A stretch of 63,184 bases of DNA from Betaproteobacteria bacterium (GCA_005881895.1 VBCG01000116.1:1-63184); one strand, 5' to 3'; shown: positions 34,830-45,277, counted from the first letter of the stretch. Made by a program: numbers and translations. Notes: generated by a model not told the origin, from the letters alone.

Positions 34830-36065
34830 TCAGCCCGGTGCGGCCCCCTGCGTCGCCGTGTAGACCGCGTAGAGCGATTGGCTCGCCGCCATGAACAAAC
34901 GGTTGCGTTTGGGGCCGCCGAAGCAAACGTTGCCGCAAATTTCCGGCAGCCGGATGCGCCCGATGAGTTGGCCTTGCGGCGTCCACACCGTCACGCCGCT
35001 GTAACCGACGCTGCGACCCGCATTGCTCGAGCACCACAGATTGCCATCGACGTCGGCCCGCACGCCGTCGGGTCCGCACTTGACGCCGTCGATCATGAAA
35101 TTGTTGAAGAGCTTGCCGTTCGAAAGCTTGTTGTCGGCACCGACGTCGAAGACATACATGTCGTCTTTGCCGCCGCTGTGCGTGTCGCCGGGTCCTTGAC
35201 CGGTGCTGACGACATAAAGCTTCTTGTAGTCCGGCGAGAAACACAGTCCGTTCGGATCGGGGACTTGATCCTCACGCACGACCAAATCGACCTTGCCGCT
35301 CTTGTCGACACGGTACACGCTCGTCGGCAGCTCGCGCTTATAGCTGCCGATCTCGGGCGGCTGCCCGAGCCTCGAATTGATTCGACCGGGACGGTTCGCG
35401 GGTCCGCCAGCGGCGTCCACTGTTCCCTCGTAGAGCTGTGCCCCATACGGCGGGTCGGTGAACCAGTAGCTGCCATCCGGGTGGGGCACGACATCGTTCG
35501 GCGAATTGAGACGTTTGCCATCGAACTGCGACGCGATGATGGTCACCGAGCCATCGAGCTCATAGCGCACGACGCGACGCGTCAGGTGCTCGCAGGAGAG
35601 CTGGCGTCCCTGAAAATCGAATGTGTTGCCGTTGCTGTTGTTCGATGGTGCGCGAAAAACGGTGACGCGGCCGTCGTCCTCGATCCAGCGAAGCTGGCGG
35701 TTGTTTGGAATGTCGCTCCAGACGAGATACTTGCCTTCGGCGTTCCACGCCGGACCTTCCGACCACAAAGCGCCGGTCCACAAACGCTGAATCGGCGCGT
35801 TCGGTTGGCGCATACCGTCGAAAGCGGGCTCGATCGTGAGAACGTCGGGATCGGTGAAATACGTCGTCGGCGCGCCGCGCGGGCTGAAGTCGCGCGGCGG
35901 CTGCGTGATCGTGCTCGGCGGCCCAACGGGCACGCTCGCTGGACTCTGTGCGGCGGCAAGTCGCGGGGCCAATATCGCGGCGCCCAACGCAACGCCCACG
36001 GTGCGAATCGCATTGCGTCGCGATGTCGACGCGACCGCGTTCGGAACACCAGCTTCGTGAGTCAT
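34830..36065 (-). CDS. SMP-30/gluconolactonase family protein, putative Tat substrate
   Basis: SRRNAIRTVGVALGAAILAPRLAAAQ signal; LWTGALWSEGPAWNAEGKYLVWSDIPNNRQLRW; NGLCFSPDYKKLYVVSTG. Confidence 0.88.
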   Translation of the reverse strand: MTHEAGVPNAVASTSRRNAIRTVGVALGAAILAPRLAAAQSPASVPVGPPSTITQPPRDFSPRGAPTTYFTDPDVLTIEPAFDGMRQPNAPIQRLWTGALWSEGPAWNAEGKYLVWSDIPNNRQLRWIEDDGRVTVFRAPSNNSNGNTFDFQGRQLSCEHLTRRVVRYELDGSVTIIASQFDGKRLNSPNDVVPHPDGSYWFTDPPYGAQLYEGTVDAAGGPANRPGRINSRLGQPPEIGSYKRELPTSVYRVDKSGKVDLVVREDQVPDPNGLCFSPDYKKLYVVSTGQGPGDTHSGGKDDMYVFDVGADNKLSNGKLFNNFMIDGVKCGPDGVRADVDGNLWCSSNAGRSVGYSGVTVWTPQGQLIGRIRLPEICGNVCFGGPKRNRLFMAASQSLYAVYTATQGAAPG

Positions 36066-36161
36066 TTCCACCCTCCTCTCACCCGGTTGTTCGAAGATGC
36101 CCCCGCGGCAGGTTAGCACTCCAGCGCGCGCAAATCACGCGGCGGCGCGAGAACGTCGATC

Positions 36162-36866
36162 CTATGGCGTCCACTGCACGCGTATGCCCGCGATGGTCCA
36201 CCACGCCGTCGATTCGCCGCCGATGCGATTGCCATAGCTCAAGTAGACTTCGAGTCGATTGCGAATGGCCACGTAGCGCGCACCCAGCTGGAACTTGGAC
36301 CGCCCCGGCTCATCGCGAAAAATTTCGCTTAACAATTGGAGACGGTCGAACAACGCGTATTGGAGCGCCGCGCCCGCTAGCGCGTAAGTCCCGACACCAT
36401 ACGTGTTCGCGAGTCCGAGATTGACGTCGACTTCGACGTTGTTCGACGGATTGAATGACGCGAGTGCTTTTCCGTAGTAGGTCTGAAACGCCACACGGCC
36501 GTGCGGCGCACCGGTGTCGCGTTGCGCTCCGGCGGAAGCGCCGACGGACCATGCACGGTCGCCGGGCGGAATCAACACTGTCTTCGCCTGCAGTTGGAGA
36601 AGGCTCGACCGATCACCATCATCCGCCATTGTCCGCGCGCCGCCCGCGGTGATCTCGAGCGCGCCAAGGGGATTGCACGCGGGCAACGCCCAGACTTCGC
36701 GGCCGCCGTGAAAGGACTGGACCCAGGCTTCCAGCTGGCACGCCTTGGCGTCAACGAGGGCGACGTTGTCGGTCGCGAGCGGCTGCCCGGCGTTGGCGGA
36801 CAACGTTGCGATCACGGACAGTACACAAGCGATGGCGCCAGGCCGCGTCAGTTTGTGATTGAACAC
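36162..36866 (-). CDS. Hypothetical outer-membrane beta-barrel-like protein
   Basis: GTG start, signal peptide, alternating strands ending YLSYGNRIGGESTAWWTIAGIRVQWTP. Confidence 0.55.
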   Translation of the reverse strand: MFNHKLTRPGAIACVLSVIATLSANAGQPLATDNVALVDAKACQLEAWVQSFHGGREVWALPACNPLGALEITAGGARTMADDGDRSSLLQLQAKTVLIPPGDRAWSVGASAGAQRDTGAPHGRVAFQTYYGKALASFNPSNNVEVDVNLGLANTYGVGTYALAGAALQYALFDRLQLLSEIFRDEPGRSKFQLGARYVAIRNRLEVYLSYGNRIGGESTAWWTIAGIRVQWTP

Positions 36867-36891
36867 CGCGTGAGCTCCCCTTCGTGTGCGG

Positions 36892-37467
36892 TCAATCGAT
36901 CGAGCGCGCAGCCGCGTCGAACGCCGAAGGCGGCACGACCCTGTATCCTTCGGTGCCGGCCGATGCGCACAGATCACCCCACGCATCGACCGCCAAGCTG
37001 CGCGCCACCATCACGATGAAGGCCGGCCGCTCATCCACCTTGTAGAGCAACGCGTTAATGTGGCCCAGCACGCTTTGCGCGCAACGTCCCGCCGGAAACG
37101 CACTCGGATGCAAGTCGAGCGGACAACTTCGGTTCAGCGCTCGCGCCGCACGCGCTCCCGCCATCATCCAGCCGACGTAACTTGACGAGACATCGAACAA
37201 TGCGCCACCCGCCGTATTCAATGCCGTGCGCGTAACGTCGAACTCGTTGCGCCGCAACGCCGGTCCCGCCACCAGAAGCCACGACCTCGGCCCGAGCCAT
37301 AGCACTGTTTTGCCGGCGCTACGCGTACTGGTGTTCGGTTCCAGCGGCAATGGCAATCCGAGCAAACGCTCTGCTGCGGAGACGAACGACGATTGCGCCG
37401 GATTGCCGCGAACGTTCCATGCGAGCGCGAACAAAACCTCGCCCAGCGTGACGCCATGGTCAGCCAC
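36892..37467 (-). CDS. soxG: Sarcosine oxidase subunit gamma
   Basis: WLGPRSWLLVA..., FDVSSSYVGWMMAGARAARALNRSCPLDLHPSAFPAGRCAQSVLGHINALLY; position after soxA; GTG start assumed. Confidence 0.85.
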   Translation of the reverse strand: MADHGVTLGEVLFALAWNVRGNPAQSSFVSAAERLLGLPLPLEPNTSTRSAGKTVLWLGPRSWLLVAGPALRRNEFDVTRTALNTAGGALFDVSSSYVGWMMAGARAARALNRSCPLDLHPSAFPAGRCAQSVLGHINALLYKVDERPAFIVMVARSLAVDAWGDLCASAGTEGYRVVPPSAFDAAARSID

Positions 37468-40465
37468 GAAGCCGCTCTCCGCTGGGATCGATGAAGCATG
37501 ACGGGCCGACCTTGACTCGGACTTTTGCGTCGGCAAGCGGTGAGACGGCCCACAACGTTTCGCCGTAACGCGAACGGCCACCGGATAGGAGCGCAAGCGC
37601 GATCCACGCATCAAGGTTCGGACTGAAGCACCACGACGTGACGTGCCCCAGCGTCGGGTTGGGCGTTGCGCGATCAGGATCCGCGACAAGCTTTGCGCCT
37701 CGCGGCATCGGTGCGCCGCGCTGCGCGGTGAGCCCAACCAATTGCCAGCGGTCGGGCGCGTTCAACGCCGGACGCGTTAACAGCGGCTTGCCGATGCACC
37801 ACTTAGTCGGATTGACGAGCTTCTCCATGCCGATATCCGCGGCGGTCGTGCGGCCGTCGATCTCGGAGCCGATCACCACGTGACCTTTTTCGACGCGCAA
37901 CGTGTTCATCGCCTCGGTGCCGTAGGGCATGATGCCGAATGCCTGACCGGCATCGAGCACGGCCTCCCACACCACGCGACCTTGACTCGAAGGTACGTGG
38001 ATTTCGTAAGCGAGCTCGCCCGAGTAGCTGATGCGGAAGACGCGCGCGGAGATGTCTCCGTTCGCTATGCGCGCGCGGCATGCAGCCACGGCAAGAAACG
38101 GAAACGCTTCGTTGGAAACATCGATGTCGACCAGCTGCGCGAGCACCTTTCGCGCCTTTGGTCCGGAGAGCGCGGCGGCCGCCCACTGCTCGGTGACCGA
38201 TGTCGCGTAGACGTCGAGCTCCGGCCAGTCGATCTGCAGCAGCCGATCGATGTGCTGCATGATCGAAACCGCATTCGCCGTTGTGGTCGTCATCAAGTAA
38301 TGCGTCGCGTCGAGACGCGATGTCGTCCCGTCGTCGCGCACGATGCCATCCTCGCGCAACATCACGCCGTAGCGGCAGCGGCCGATCTGCAGCGTGTCCC
38401 AGCGATTGATGTAGATGCGATCGAGCAGCGCAGGAACGTCGCGTCCCTGCAGCTCGATCTTGCCGAGCGTGGAAACGTCCACGATGCCGACGTTTTCGCG
38501 GACATTGTGCGCCTCGCGATTGGCCGCGGCGTCCTCGGATTCGCCGGGCCGCGGATACGAGTGGGGCCGCTTCCACAAACCCGCATTGACCAAGCGCGCA
38601 CCGTGCTCTTCATGCCAAGCGTGCATCCCCGTGTACCGCGTGGGTTCGACGTGCGGACCCTGCGCGTGTCCCGGGAATGCGCCGAGGGTTACCGGCGTGT
38701 AAGGCGGGCGGAACGTCGTCGTGCCGACTTCAGGAATTGATAACCCAAGCTGTTCGCCCAAGAGCGCGAGCCCGATGACATTGCTCGTCTTGCCCTGGTC
38801 GGTGCCCATGCCAAGCGTTGTGTAGCGCTTCAGGTGCTCGGCAGCCTGATATCCCTCGCGCGTCGCCAATGCAATGTCGGCAACCGTCACATCGTTCTGG
38901 AGATCGACAAAGGACTTTGCACGTCGGTGATGTGACGCAACGGCCCAGAATGGCTCTACTGCCACGGGATTCGCGCGGCGTGTCGGCGGCGCGGGCGTCG
39001 ATCCGGTAATGTGGAGACCCGCACGCTCGACGGCGGCAGCGCCTGCCGCTTCTCCGTCCGCGATGGCTTCCGCCAGCGAAAAGTGTCCATTCACCGCGCC
39101 CGCAGGAATGATCGGCCACGGCGATGCGTCCGGGAAAAAGCTTGCCGTCATCGGGTCATACTTGAGCGACCCGCGCGCCTGCGAGAAGAGATGCACGGCG
39201 GGACTGTAGCCGCCCGACACCGCGGTGACGTCGCAGTCGAATGATTTCGCGGCCCCGCCGGCGCGCGGTACGACGTCGACGCTTGACACGCGCAATCGAC
39301 CGCGTGCGCGTGCAATGACGGACGCCGGTAGCAGCACAAGACCGGTTGCGCGCGCTCGTGCAGGCAGTGCGCCGCCGAGTTGCGACTCCTGCCGCACATC
39401 GACGATCGCGGAAATCCTAACGCCGGCCTCGTGCAACCCCAGCGCCGCTCCGTAAGCGCCATCGTTGTTCGCAAAGACGACCGCCTGCGTTCCAAGCCGC
39501 ACGCCGTAGCGTTTGACATATGTGAGCGCCGCGCCGGCGAGCAACGTGCCGGGCAGATCGTTGTTTGCGTACGCGATGCCGCGCTCGATCGCGCCGCTTG
39601 CCAGCACGACGGCCTTGGCGCGAATCATCCACATCCGCTGGCGCGGGAGGTGCGCGGGCGGCGACGGCAAATGATCGGTGAGCCGTTCGATCGCACCTAC
39701 CAGATTGTCGTCGTAGTAGCCGAACGCCGTCGTGCGCGAAAGCAGCGTGACGTCCGCACGCTCCGTGAGCTCGGCGATCGTCCCATCGACCCAATCAGCG
39801 GCCGGCCGGTCGTCGATCGATCCAACATCGATACCGAAGAGATGTCCGCCAAAATGCGGTGATTGCTGACACACGATGACGCGCGCGCCGGCATTGGCAG
39901 CCGCGCGAGCCGCGGCCAAGCCGGCAGGACCGCCGCCGATCACCAGCACGTCGCAATGCGCGTATTGATGCTCGTAATGGTCGGGGTCGGGAACGCCGGG
40001 CGCACGCCCCATCCCGGCCGCACGACGAATCGCGCGCTCGTACTTGAGCCACCACTTGGGTGTCGGCGGCCACATGAAGGTCTTGTAGTAAAAACCCGCA
40101 GGCAGTATCGGCGACATCGCATCGGCGATTGCGCCGGCGTCGAAACGAACGGAAGGCCAGCAGTTCTGGCTGCCCGCTACGATACCGTCGTATAGCTCCT
40201 GCACCGTTGCGCGCGTGTTGGGCTCGGTGCGCGCTGCGCGTGCGAGTTGCACCAACGCGTTGGGTTCTTCAGCGCCGGCGCTGTGAATACCGCGTGGCCT
40301 GTGATACTTGAAGCTGCGCGCCACCAGGTGCACACCATTGGCCAGCAGCGCGGAAGCGAGCGTGTCGCCGGCGTAGCCTTCGTAGCGCGTCCCGTCGTAG
40401 TCGAACGCGAGCGGGCGTGAACGATCGATCGCGCCTCCTTCCGGCAGGCGCCACGATTGCGTCAT
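37460..40465 (-). CDS. soxA: Sarcosine oxidase subunit alpha
   Basis: SRPLAFDYDGTRYEGYAGDTLASALLANGVHLVARSFKYHRPRGI; FAD/NAD GGGPAGLAAARAAANAGA; C-terminal GcvT domain. Confidence 0.95.
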   Translation of the reverse strand: MTQSWRLPEGGAIDRSRPLAFDYDGTRYEGYAGDTLASALLANGVHLVARSFKYHRPRGIHSAGAEEPNALVQLARAARTEPNTRATVQELYDGIVAGSQNCWPSVRFDAGAIADAMSPILPAGFYYKTFMWPPTPKWWLKYERAIRRAAGMGRAPGVPDPDHYEHQYAHCDVLVIGGGPAGLAAARAAANAGARVIVCQQSPHFGGHLFGIDVGSIDDRPAADWVDGTIAELTERADVTLLSRTTAFGYYDDNLVGAIERLTDHLPSPPAHLPRQRMWMIRAKAVVLASGAIERGIAYANNDLPGTLLAGAALTYVKRYGVRLGTQAVVFANNDGAYGAALGLHEAGVRISAIVDVRQESQLGGALPARARATGLVLLPASVIARARGRLRVSSVDVVPRAGGAAKSFDCDVTAVSGGYSPAVHLFSQARGSLKYDPMTASFFPDASPWPIIPAGAVNGHFSLAEAIADGEAAGAAAVERAGLHITGSTPAPPTRRANPVAVEPFWAVASHHRRAKSFVDLQNDVTVADIALATREGYQAAEHLKRYTTLGMGTDQGKTSNVIGLALLGEQLGLSIPEVGTTTFRPPYTPVTLGAFPGHAQGPHVEPTRYTGMHAWHEEHGARLVNAGLWKRPHSYPRPGESEDAAANREAHNVRENVGIVDVSTLGKIELQGRDVPALLDRIYINRWDTLQIGRCRYGVMLREDGIVRDDGTTSRLDATHYLMTTTTANAVSIMQHIDRLLQIDWPELDVYATSVTEQWAAAALSGPKARKVLAQLVDIDVSNEAFPFLAVAACRARIANGDISARVFRISYSGELAYEIHVPSSQGRVVWEAVLDAGQAFGIMPYGTEAMNTLRVEKGHVVIGSEIDGRTTAADIGMEKLVNPTKWCIGKPLLTRPALNAPDRWQLVGLTAQRGAPMPRGAKLVADPDRATPNPTLGHVTSWCFSPNLDAWIALALLSGGRSRYGETLWAVSPLADAKVRVKVGPSCFIDPSGERLRG

Positions 40466-40734
40466 GGGTCGGCAGGCTGCGGCGGATCGATCGTCGCGCT
40501 TTCCAGAATCTGGTGCGTGCGTGTATCGCGCCTGACTTTGAACCAGCTCCGGCAACCGGCGCCGTGATACCACAGCTCGTCATGCGGCCCGCACGGATTG
40601 TCGCGTAGATAGACGTAGTCGACCCAGGCGGACTCGGGTGCGTCAGGCGCGGGACGTCGCAGCGTCGCATCGCCGCCGTAAGTGAATTCGATCTGGTTGC
40701 GCGGCCCGCAGTAGGGGCAAGGAATCAACATCAT
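40462..40734 (-). CDS. soxD: Sarcosine oxidase subunit delta
   Basis: MMLIPCPYCGPRNQIEFTYGGDATLRRP...YVYLRDNPCGPHDELWYHGAGCRSWFKVRRDTRTH. Confidence 0.95.
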   Translation of the reverse strand: MMLIPCPYCGPRNQIEFTYGGDATLRRPAPDAPESAWVDYVYLRDNPCGPHDELWYHGAGCRSWFKVRRDTRTHQILESATIDPPQPADP

Positions 40735-40750
40735 GGGCAGTCCACCCGCA

Positions 40751-42007
40751 TCAATGCGCCCACGGATAGGGGCCTGCGCCCTTTTCGTCGATCGTGCGAC
40801 CCTCGCCAAAACGCTCGAGCGTGAACGCGGCGTTGAGCGGATGCGGCTCGTCGCGCGCGATCGTCCATGCATGCACATATCCGGATGCCGGCGTCGCCTT
40901 GAAGCCGCCGTAGCACCAGCCACCTGTCATGTAGAGCCCCGACACCGGCAATTTGCCGATGATCGGGCTGCCGTCCATCGTCATGTCCATGATGCCGCCC
41001 CACGTGCGCATCAGGCGCAGCCGCCCGAAGCTCGGAAACAACGCCAGGCACCCGCTCACCACGTTTTCGATCATCGGCAGATTGCCGCGCTGCGCATACG
41101 AGTTGTAGAAATCGAGGTCGCCGCCCATGACCAGTTCGCCCTTGTCGGACTGGCTGATGTAGAAATGCACGGCGCCCGATGTCACGACTGTATCCAGCAC
41201 CGGTTTCACCGGTTCGGAGACCATCGCCTGCAGCACATGCGACTCGATCGGTAATTTGACGCCGGCCATTGCAGCAACTTGACTGGAATGCCCCGCGACA
41301 GCGATGCCAATCTTTGACGTACCGATATCGCCGAGCGTCGTCTGCACGCCACTCACCGCTTTGCGCTCGATGCGAATGCCGGTGACTTCGCAGCGTTGGA
41401 TGATATCGACGCCGAGCGAGTCGGCCGCGCGTGCATAGCCCCAGGCGACCGCGTCGTGACGCACCGTGCCGCCGCGCGGCTGCAGCAGGCCGCCGACGAT
41501 CGGGAAACGTGCATTCGGCGAGCAATCGAGATTCGGAATGCGCGTTGCGATCTCTTCGCGTGACAGGAATTGTGCGTCGATCCCGTTCAAACGCATCGCA
41601 TTGCCGCGCCGCATCGCCGCATCGATTTCCGCCGGCGTATGGACGAGGTTGAGCACGCCCCGTGCGCTGTACATCACGTTGAAGTTGAGCGCCTGCGACA
41701 GCCGCTCCCACAGCTTGAGCGAGAGATCGTAGAAATGCGCGTTGGGATCGAGATGGTAATTGGAGCGAACGATCGTCGTGTTGCGGCCGGTGTTGCCGCC
41801 ACCGAGCCAACCTTTTTCGAGCACGGCCACATTGCGGAGGCCATGCTCCTTCGCCAAGTAATATGCGGTGGCAAGCCCGTGACCGCCGCCGCCGATGATT
41901 ACGACGTCGTATTGCTTCTTCGGCGAAGGGTTCCGCCATGCGAGCGGCCAGTTCTGGTGGCCGCTGAGTGCGTTGCCGACGAGAGAAAAAATCGAATAGC
42001 GCTTCAT
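40751..42007 (-). CDS. soxB: Sarcosine oxidase subunit beta
   Basis: MKRYSIFSLVGNALSGHQNWPLAWRNPSPKKQYDVVIIGGGGHGLATAYYLAKEHGLRNVAVLEKGWLGGGNTGRNTTIVRSNY. Confidence 0.95.
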   Translation of the reverse strand: MKRYSIFSLVGNALSGHQNWPLAWRNPSPKKQYDVVIIGGGGHGLATAYYLAKEHGLRNVAVLEKGWLGGGNTGRNTTIVRSNYHLDPNAHFYDLSLKLWERLSQALNFNVMYSARGVLNLVHTPAEIDAAMRRGNAMRLNGIDAQFLSREEIATRIPNLDCSPNARFPIVGGLLQPRGGTVRHDAVAWGYARAADSLGVDIIQRCEVTGIRIERKAVSGVQTTLGDIGTSKIGIAVAGHSSQVAAMAGVKLPIESHVLQAMVSEPVKPVLDTVVTSGAVHFYISQSDKGELVMGGDLDFYNSYAQRGNLPMIENVVSGCLALFPSFGRLRLMRTWGGIMDMTMDGSPIIGKLPVSGLYMTGGWCYGGFKATPASGYVHAWTIARDEPHPLNAAFTLERFGEGRTIDEKGAGPYPWAH

Positions 42008-42074
42008 AGGGTCAGACTCCATTTTGTCGGATCTTGCAAAGCGCTATCCAAGCGGACTACGGAGTCTGACCCTA
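42007..42074. mobile_element. Palindromic MITE/REP-like element, copy 1
   Basis: TAGGGTCAGACTCC ... GGAGTCTGACCCTA perfect 14-bp inverted repeat. Confidence 0.85.
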
Positions 42075-42824
42075 CAAGATCTGCGACAGAAATGCCCGCG
42101 TTCGATCTTTTCTTGGATGGTCGAAGAGCTCCGCCGGACGTCCTGATTCGACGATCGTTCCGCCGTCGGTAAACAGCACCTCGTCGGCGAGCTCTCGCGC
42201 GAAGCGCATCTCATGTGTCACCAGGATGCACGTCATGCCCTCGCGCGCAAGCTCGCGGATCGTGTTCAACACTTCCTTGACCGTTTCGGGATCGAGCGCC
42301 GCGGTCACTTCGTCGAACAGCATCACCTCGGGCCGCATCGCAAGCGAGCGGGCGATCGCCACGCGCTGCTGCTGGCCGCCGGATAGCTCGCCCGGATACG
42401 CGTCCTGCTTGGCAGCAAGCCCTACTTTAGTCAGCAAGGCAATGGCACGTTCGCGAACCTCTTTCGGATCCTCCTTGAGCACGTAAATCGGCGCCATCAT
42501 CACGTTCTCGAGCGCGGTCTTGTGGGGGAAAAGGTTGTATTGCTGGAACACCATCGACACTTCCTTGCGCAGCGCGATCTTTTCCTGGTCCGTGTGTAGA
42601 TTGTGGACCTCGAAATCCGCAACGCGGATGCTGCCGCTCTTGATCGGCACGAGGCCGTTGATGCAACGTAAGAGCGTCGACTTGCCCGAACCGGAAGGGC
42701 CGATGATGCAAACGACACCGCCCTTCGCAACGCCGAACGACACGCCCTTCAGCACTTCGACGTCGCCAAACGACTGATGCACATCGCGCAGCGCGACAAT
42801 CGGTTCGGAGTTGGCTTCCGGCAT
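42072..42824 (-). CDS. Amino acid ABC transporter ATP-binding protein
   Basis: GPSGSGKSTLLRCINGLVPIKSG, YPGELSGGQQQRVAIARSLAMRPEVMLFDEVTAALDPE. Confidence 0.95.
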   Translation of the reverse strand: MPEANSEPIVALRDVHQSFGDVEVLKGVSFGVAKGGVVCIIGPSGSGKSTLLRCINGLVPIKSGSIRVADFEVHNLHTDQEKIALRKEVSMVFQQYNLFPHKTALENVMMAPIYVLKEDPKEVRERAIALLTKVGLAAKQDAYPGELSGGQQQRVAIARSLAMRPEVMLFDEVTAALDPETVKEVLNTIRELAREGMTCILVTHEMRFARELADEVLFTDGGTIVESGRPAELFDHPRKDRTRAFLSQIL

Positions 42825-42829
42825 GACGG

Positions 42830-43711
42830 TCACTGGTTGACGGCGTAGCGCGCTTCCAGACGCACGGTCCAGCGCGCGATCGGATAGCAGTACAGGAAGA
42901 ACCACAGCAGCACATAACTGTAGAACGCAAGCAGCAGGCCGGGACGGCTCTCAGCGGACAACGCGCGCTGCGTGAGCGTCATCATTTCATTCACGCCGAC
43001 GATTGACGCAAGAACCGTTGCCATCGTAAGAATCGCGTACAGATTCATCCATGGCGGCAGCATGCGCTTGATGCATTGGGGGAAGATGATCATCCACAAC
43101 GCCTGCCGGCGGTTGAAGGCGAGCGACGCGGCCGCTTCCCATTGCGTCGTCGGGATCGACTGGATCGCGCCGCGAACAATCTCCGACACATTGGCCATCA
43201 CGGGCAGCGCGAGACCCAGCGTCGCCTTCGTCCAATCCGGAATCGGTATCGTCACGCCGAGGACCGTCACCTGAAACGGCAACAGGAACATGCAATAAAA
43301 GAGCAGCACCAGCCACGGTGCATTGCGGAAGAAATGCGTCGCGAAAAAAGCGCCCTTCTTCACCGGCGGCAGCAGCGAGATCTGCGCGAAGCCAAGGAAA
43401 AGGCCGGCAATCGTGCCGATCGCCATCGCCATGAAGCTGATCGCGAGATTGAACACGAAGCCGCGTGCGAGCAGCGGCGTCCACTTCCAGAGCGTCGTGA
43501 AGATCGAAGGATCGGCTGCTTGGGACTGCGCTTGCGTGATGCCACAGCCGCAGAGAAACGCGACTACGAGCGCGACGCCGTGCGATGAATCGAGTCGCAA
43601 CGTTGGCGAGCCCATCGCGCGCTCGCGCAACGCAGCGCGAGTCATTCTTTCCGCGAGTGGAAGAAGCACCGGCAGAACGCCGCTCGTTTGCGCAACGTGG
43701 GAGTCGTTCAT
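42830..43711 (-). CDS. Amino acid ABC transporter permease
   Basis: HisM/GlnP-type: EIVRGAIQSIPTTQWEAAASLAFNRRQALWMIIFPQCIKRMLPPWMN. Confidence 0.92.
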   Translation of the reverse strand: MNDSHVAQTSGVLPVLLPLAERMTRAALRERAMGSPTLRLDSSHGVALVVAFLCGCGITQAQSQAADPSIFTTLWKWTPLLARGFVFNLAISFMAMAIGTIAGLFLGFAQISLLPPVKKGAFFATHFFRNAPWLVLLFYCMFLLPFQVTVLGVTIPIPDWTKATLGLALPVMANVSEIVRGAIQSIPTTQWEAAASLAFNRRQALWMIIFPQCIKRMLPPWMNLYAILTMATVLASIVGVNEMMTLTQRALSAESRPGLLLAFYSYVLLWFFLYCYPIARWTVRLEARYAVNQ

Positions 43712-44439
43712 ATTCCGAAGCCGGGAACGCGAATCGCCCGCTCCCACCGATGCATCAGGTATACCAGGATGCCGACCAGCACGAAGTAACAAATCAACAA
43801 GACGTTCATCATCACCGGCACGTTGAGCTCATCCGACCAGATCTGGCTCGACACATAAAGCATCTCCGGCACCGCGATGGCGTACGCCAGCGTCGTCGTC
43901 TTGACTAGATTCACCAGATTGTTATTGAGCGCCGGCAGGCTGATGCGAAATGCAAGCGGAAGCACGATCCGCAGATACGCCTGCGCGCGACTGAAGCCGA
44001 GCGATTCAGCCGCCTCGAGCGTCGTCCGCGGAACCGCTTCGATGCCCGAGCGAAAGATCTCGACGTTGAATGCGCCGGCAAAGAATGACAGCGATACGAT
44101 CGCCCAAGTCACGTTGGTGATGAGCGGTCCGCCACCAGCCGCCTTCAGCAGACTCCCTAGACCAAAGTAAAAGAAGTAAAGCTGAACGAGCGGCGGCGTG
44201 TTGCGAAAGGCCTGGATGTACCAGTGGACGATCGTGCGTGCGACGCGCAGGCGCGAGCCTTGTATCCACGCGCCCACCACGCCGATCACGACGCTCGACA
44301 CGATGCAGATGACCGAGAGCTTGACCGTCATCAGGAAGCCGCTCGCGAAGCGGCTCCGATCGAACTGATCGTAGAAGATCGTGAGATTGATCCCGGTGCT
44401 TTCGTTCAGCCACCGGAACCAATCCCAGACGAGCTGCAT
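43708..44439 (-). CDS. Amino acid ABC transporter permease
   Basis: FNVEIFRSGIEAVPRTTLEAAESLGFSRAQAYLRIVLPLAFRISLPALNNNLVNLVKTT. Confidence 0.94.
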   Translation of the reverse strand: MQLVWDWFRWLNESTGINLTIFYDQFDRSRFASGFLMTVKLSVICIVSSVVIGVVGAWIQGSRLRVARTIVHWYIQAFRNTPPLVQLYFFYFGLGSLLKAAGGGPLITNVTWAIVSLSFFAGAFNVEIFRSGIEAVPRTTLEAAESLGFSRAQAYLRIVLPLAFRISLPALNNNLVNLVKTTTLAYAIAVPEMLYVSSQIWSDELNVPVMMNVLLICYFVLVGILVYLMHRWERAIRVPGFGI

Positions 44440-44449
44440 CGCTACACGA

Positions 44450-45259
44450 CTATTTGGCGTATTTGTCGTGCATTTCCTGGGCGAACTTCGTCGGCTTGAT
44501 GCCGTACTTCTTTTCCAGCTCCTGGATGAAACCGGTCTTATGCCAGTCGGCGATCGTCTTCGACATGAAATCCGCGAACGCTTTTTCGCCGGTCTTCACC
44601 GCAAGACCCCACGGCTGCGGGAGAATCGAATCGAGCGGCATGTCGTAGTCGCTCCATTCCGGCTTCTGCAATTCGCCCACGATCGCCGTGTCGTCATAGG
44701 CGAACGCAACGCAGTTGCCGTTACGGAGCGCCGAATAGGCTTCGGCGGTTCCCGGGAAGGCGACGCCGTCAACGCCGTACTTCTCCTGCAACTCCTTGTT
44801 GTAAAACGCGCCCTGGATCAGGCAGACCTTCTTGCCCTTGAGCTGATCCCAGCTTTTGAGATTCTCGGATTTCTTCGCCATGACGTTCGTACCCGACGCG
44901 TAATAGTCGGGATCGATGATGTCGACCGTCTTGCGCCGCTCGGGCGTGTCGCTCATCGTCGCGATCATCAGATCGATCTTGCCTTGCTGCAGGAACTGGA
45001 TCCGATTCGATGCCACAACCGGCAACAGCTCGAGCTTCACACCAAGGCGCTTCGCCACATCGGCCGCAAGATCGGGCTCGAAGCCGATGATCTTGCCGGA
45101 TGGATCGAGATATCCGAACGGCCGGTAATCGGCCTTTGACCCCACCGTGAGCACACCCTTCTTCTTCACGTCCTCCAACACGTCCGCGTTCGCAATGCGG
45201 ACGCCGAACACGCCGAGCAGCACGGCGGATGCGACGATCGTAAGCCACTTGTTACGCAT
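44450..45259 (-). CDS. Amino acid ABC transporter substrate-binding protein
   Basis: Signal peptide; GVLTVGSKADYRPFGYLDPSGKIIGFEPDLAADVAKRLGVKLELLPVVASNRIQFLQQGKIDLMIATMSDTPERR. Confidence 0.94.
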   Translation of the reverse strand: MRNKWLTIVASAVLLGVFGVRIANADVLEDVKKKGVLTVGSKADYRPFGYLDPSGKIIGFEPDLAADVAKRLGVKLELLPVVASNRIQFLQQGKIDLMIATMSDTPERRKTVDIIDPDYYASGTNVMAKKSENLKSWDQLKGKKVCLIQGAFYNKELQEKYGVDGVAFPGTAEAYSALRNGNCVAFAYDDTAIVGELQKPEWSDYDMPLDSILPQPWGLAVKTGEKAFADFMSKTIADWHKTGFIQELEKKYGIKPTKFAQEMHDKYAK

Positions 45260-45277
45260 GTTCTCCTCCTCCATTCA

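Noticed and set aside
34725-36116. 463-aa plus-strand ORF opposite the SMP-30 gene
   Set aside because: Arg/Ala/Val-rich composition and no family signature; opposite strand encodes a convincing gluconolactonase-like protein.
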